Origin: Ceratodon purpureus | Taxonomy: Eukaryota; Streptophyta; Bryopsida; Pseudoditrichales; Ditrichaceae | NCBI GenBank assembly: GCA_014871385.1 | Contig: CM026426.1 | Location: 70,785,287-70,849,286, forward strand | Length of the DNA: 64,000 bases | Direction: 5' to 3' | Shown here: positions 63,472-64,000 of the stretch, in pieces | Layout of the letters: each line of letters begins with the position of its first letter | How positions within the stretch are numbered: the first letter of the stretch is position 1 | Translations under genes and position numbers: made by a program | The notes under the pieces: model-generated | Seen by the model: the letters and a program-made list of their open reading frames with translations, nothing else | The model's database searches: none | Told to the model about the DNA's origin: nothing

Positions 63472-64000
63472 GTTTTATTCGACCTCCATGGAATACTTTG
63501 CTTCAGTACTCCTAAGTGGCTTGGACATGCATTTTTTAGCCATAACCTTAATCTCCACTCTGCGTCCAAGCCAGCGGTTGTCGGCCCCAAGCTTGTATTT
63601 GTGAGGCGTGATTGTGCGGAATTCCTTTGTTAGTTGTCATTGTTTGCCACCATAATCGTGTCGAGTTCAATGAAGACTTCGACGACCAAATTGATCTGCG
63701 ATTACCTGTTTGGTCCCATTCGTCCTTTCGCTCCACTAAGAATTCTAGGTCAAGAGGACTGTCAGAGAGTTCCTTTAGGCGTAGATTTACGAGGTGGCCC
63801 GGTACGTATAAAGGAGCCCAGGTCTCAAAAGGACATTTTTTTTGAAGCCTATGTCTGATCGTCTCTTTCGTAATTTTGATGGCCTTTATACCAAAGCCAA
63901 CACCCTATTTATTGACGATAGTCTAATCAAGCACTGTCAGAAGATCCTCAAAATGTCGTCTTACTTCCGTCTTGTAACTCCCAAGATGCCAATGCCGCAG
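63472..64000 (+). pseudogene. FCP1/NIF-like (HAD phosphatase) domain relic, cut by window edge
   Basis: FCP1 homology domain, a HAD-fold phosphatase acting in known members on phosphoserine. Visible: VLFDLHGILCFST (HAD motif I, normally DLDGTL; here D-L-H-G, so the second aspartate is replaced), GPKLVFVRRDCAEFLC, a TAG, then IIVSSSMKTSTTKLICDYLF (motif II region 'vwSs'), QEDCQRVPLGVDLRGGPVRI, KEPRSQKDIFF, and, after a frameshift near 63850, LYTKANTLFIDDSLIKHCQK (motif IV 'DDSp.K'). Order and spacing fit the family. Loss of a catalytic aspartate, the stop and the frameshift point to a non-functional relic. It continues beyond the window. Confidence 0.65.

Overview
The window looks like a transposon graveyard from a land-plant nuclear genome. 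The evidence is a plant-type telomere tract (TTTAGGG, ~10.85 kb), plant-style Copia, Gypsy, LINE, hAT and CACTA relics, GT-AG splice signals, and almost no intact host gene. The methyltransferase-like and FCP1-like relics at the right end remind me of proteins predicted in mosses, lycophytes and ferns. A non-flowering land plant is therefore my best guess, held weakly.

Layout. 0-1.24 kb: 5' end of a Copia element (minus strand), apparently inserted in the 3' end of a LINE. 1.24-6.0 kb: that LINE (minus), with endonuclease, reverse transcriptase and zf-RVT recognisable but broken. 6.7-8.2 kb: coiled-coil/RING-like pseudogene (plus). 8.9-10.0 kb: unrecognised pseudogene (minus). 10.0-15.0 kb: AT-rich, gene-poor DNA with a recurring 21-nt palindrome, telomere-like repeats and a (TA)n tract.

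15.5-54.1 kb is a nest. A decayed ORF, here called element C, is split at 16036/53266 by an insertion of about 37.2 kb. The insertion has 8-bp target duplications (ATCATATC) and hAT-type terminal inverted repeats, and removing it puts the two halves of the ORF in one frame. Inside lie pieces of a hAT transposase (minus), a 10.27-kb Gypsy element (17362-27627, minus, 666-bp LTRs, itself carrying a solo LTR and a 400-bp foldback element), a CACTA tnp2 fragment, a second RING-like gene split by element A (32.2-35.5 kb), and a 15.09-kb Gypsy element (37047-52136, plus) with a perfect 5-bp duplication TGCGC.

54.1-57.3 kb is gene-poor. 57.3-59.8 kb holds a decayed methyltransferase-like gene with one clear intron, truncated by element B (59.8-63.0 kb), a sister copy of element A. 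63.2-64.0 kb holds an FCP1/NIF-like phosphatase relic running off the window.

The unifying theme is a 'globular domain plus coiled coil plus disordered tail' accessory protein. It occurs downstream of integrase in both Gypsy elements and as the only recognisable protein of elements A, B and C. It resembles the plant 'putative plant transposon protein' domain (PF20167 type) by pattern. In-frame stops across unrelated relics are mostly TAG, often where the family or a sister copy has tryptophan, which suggests cytosine-deamination decay. Nearly everything here is a relic; only the 15-kb Gypsy element looks recent.
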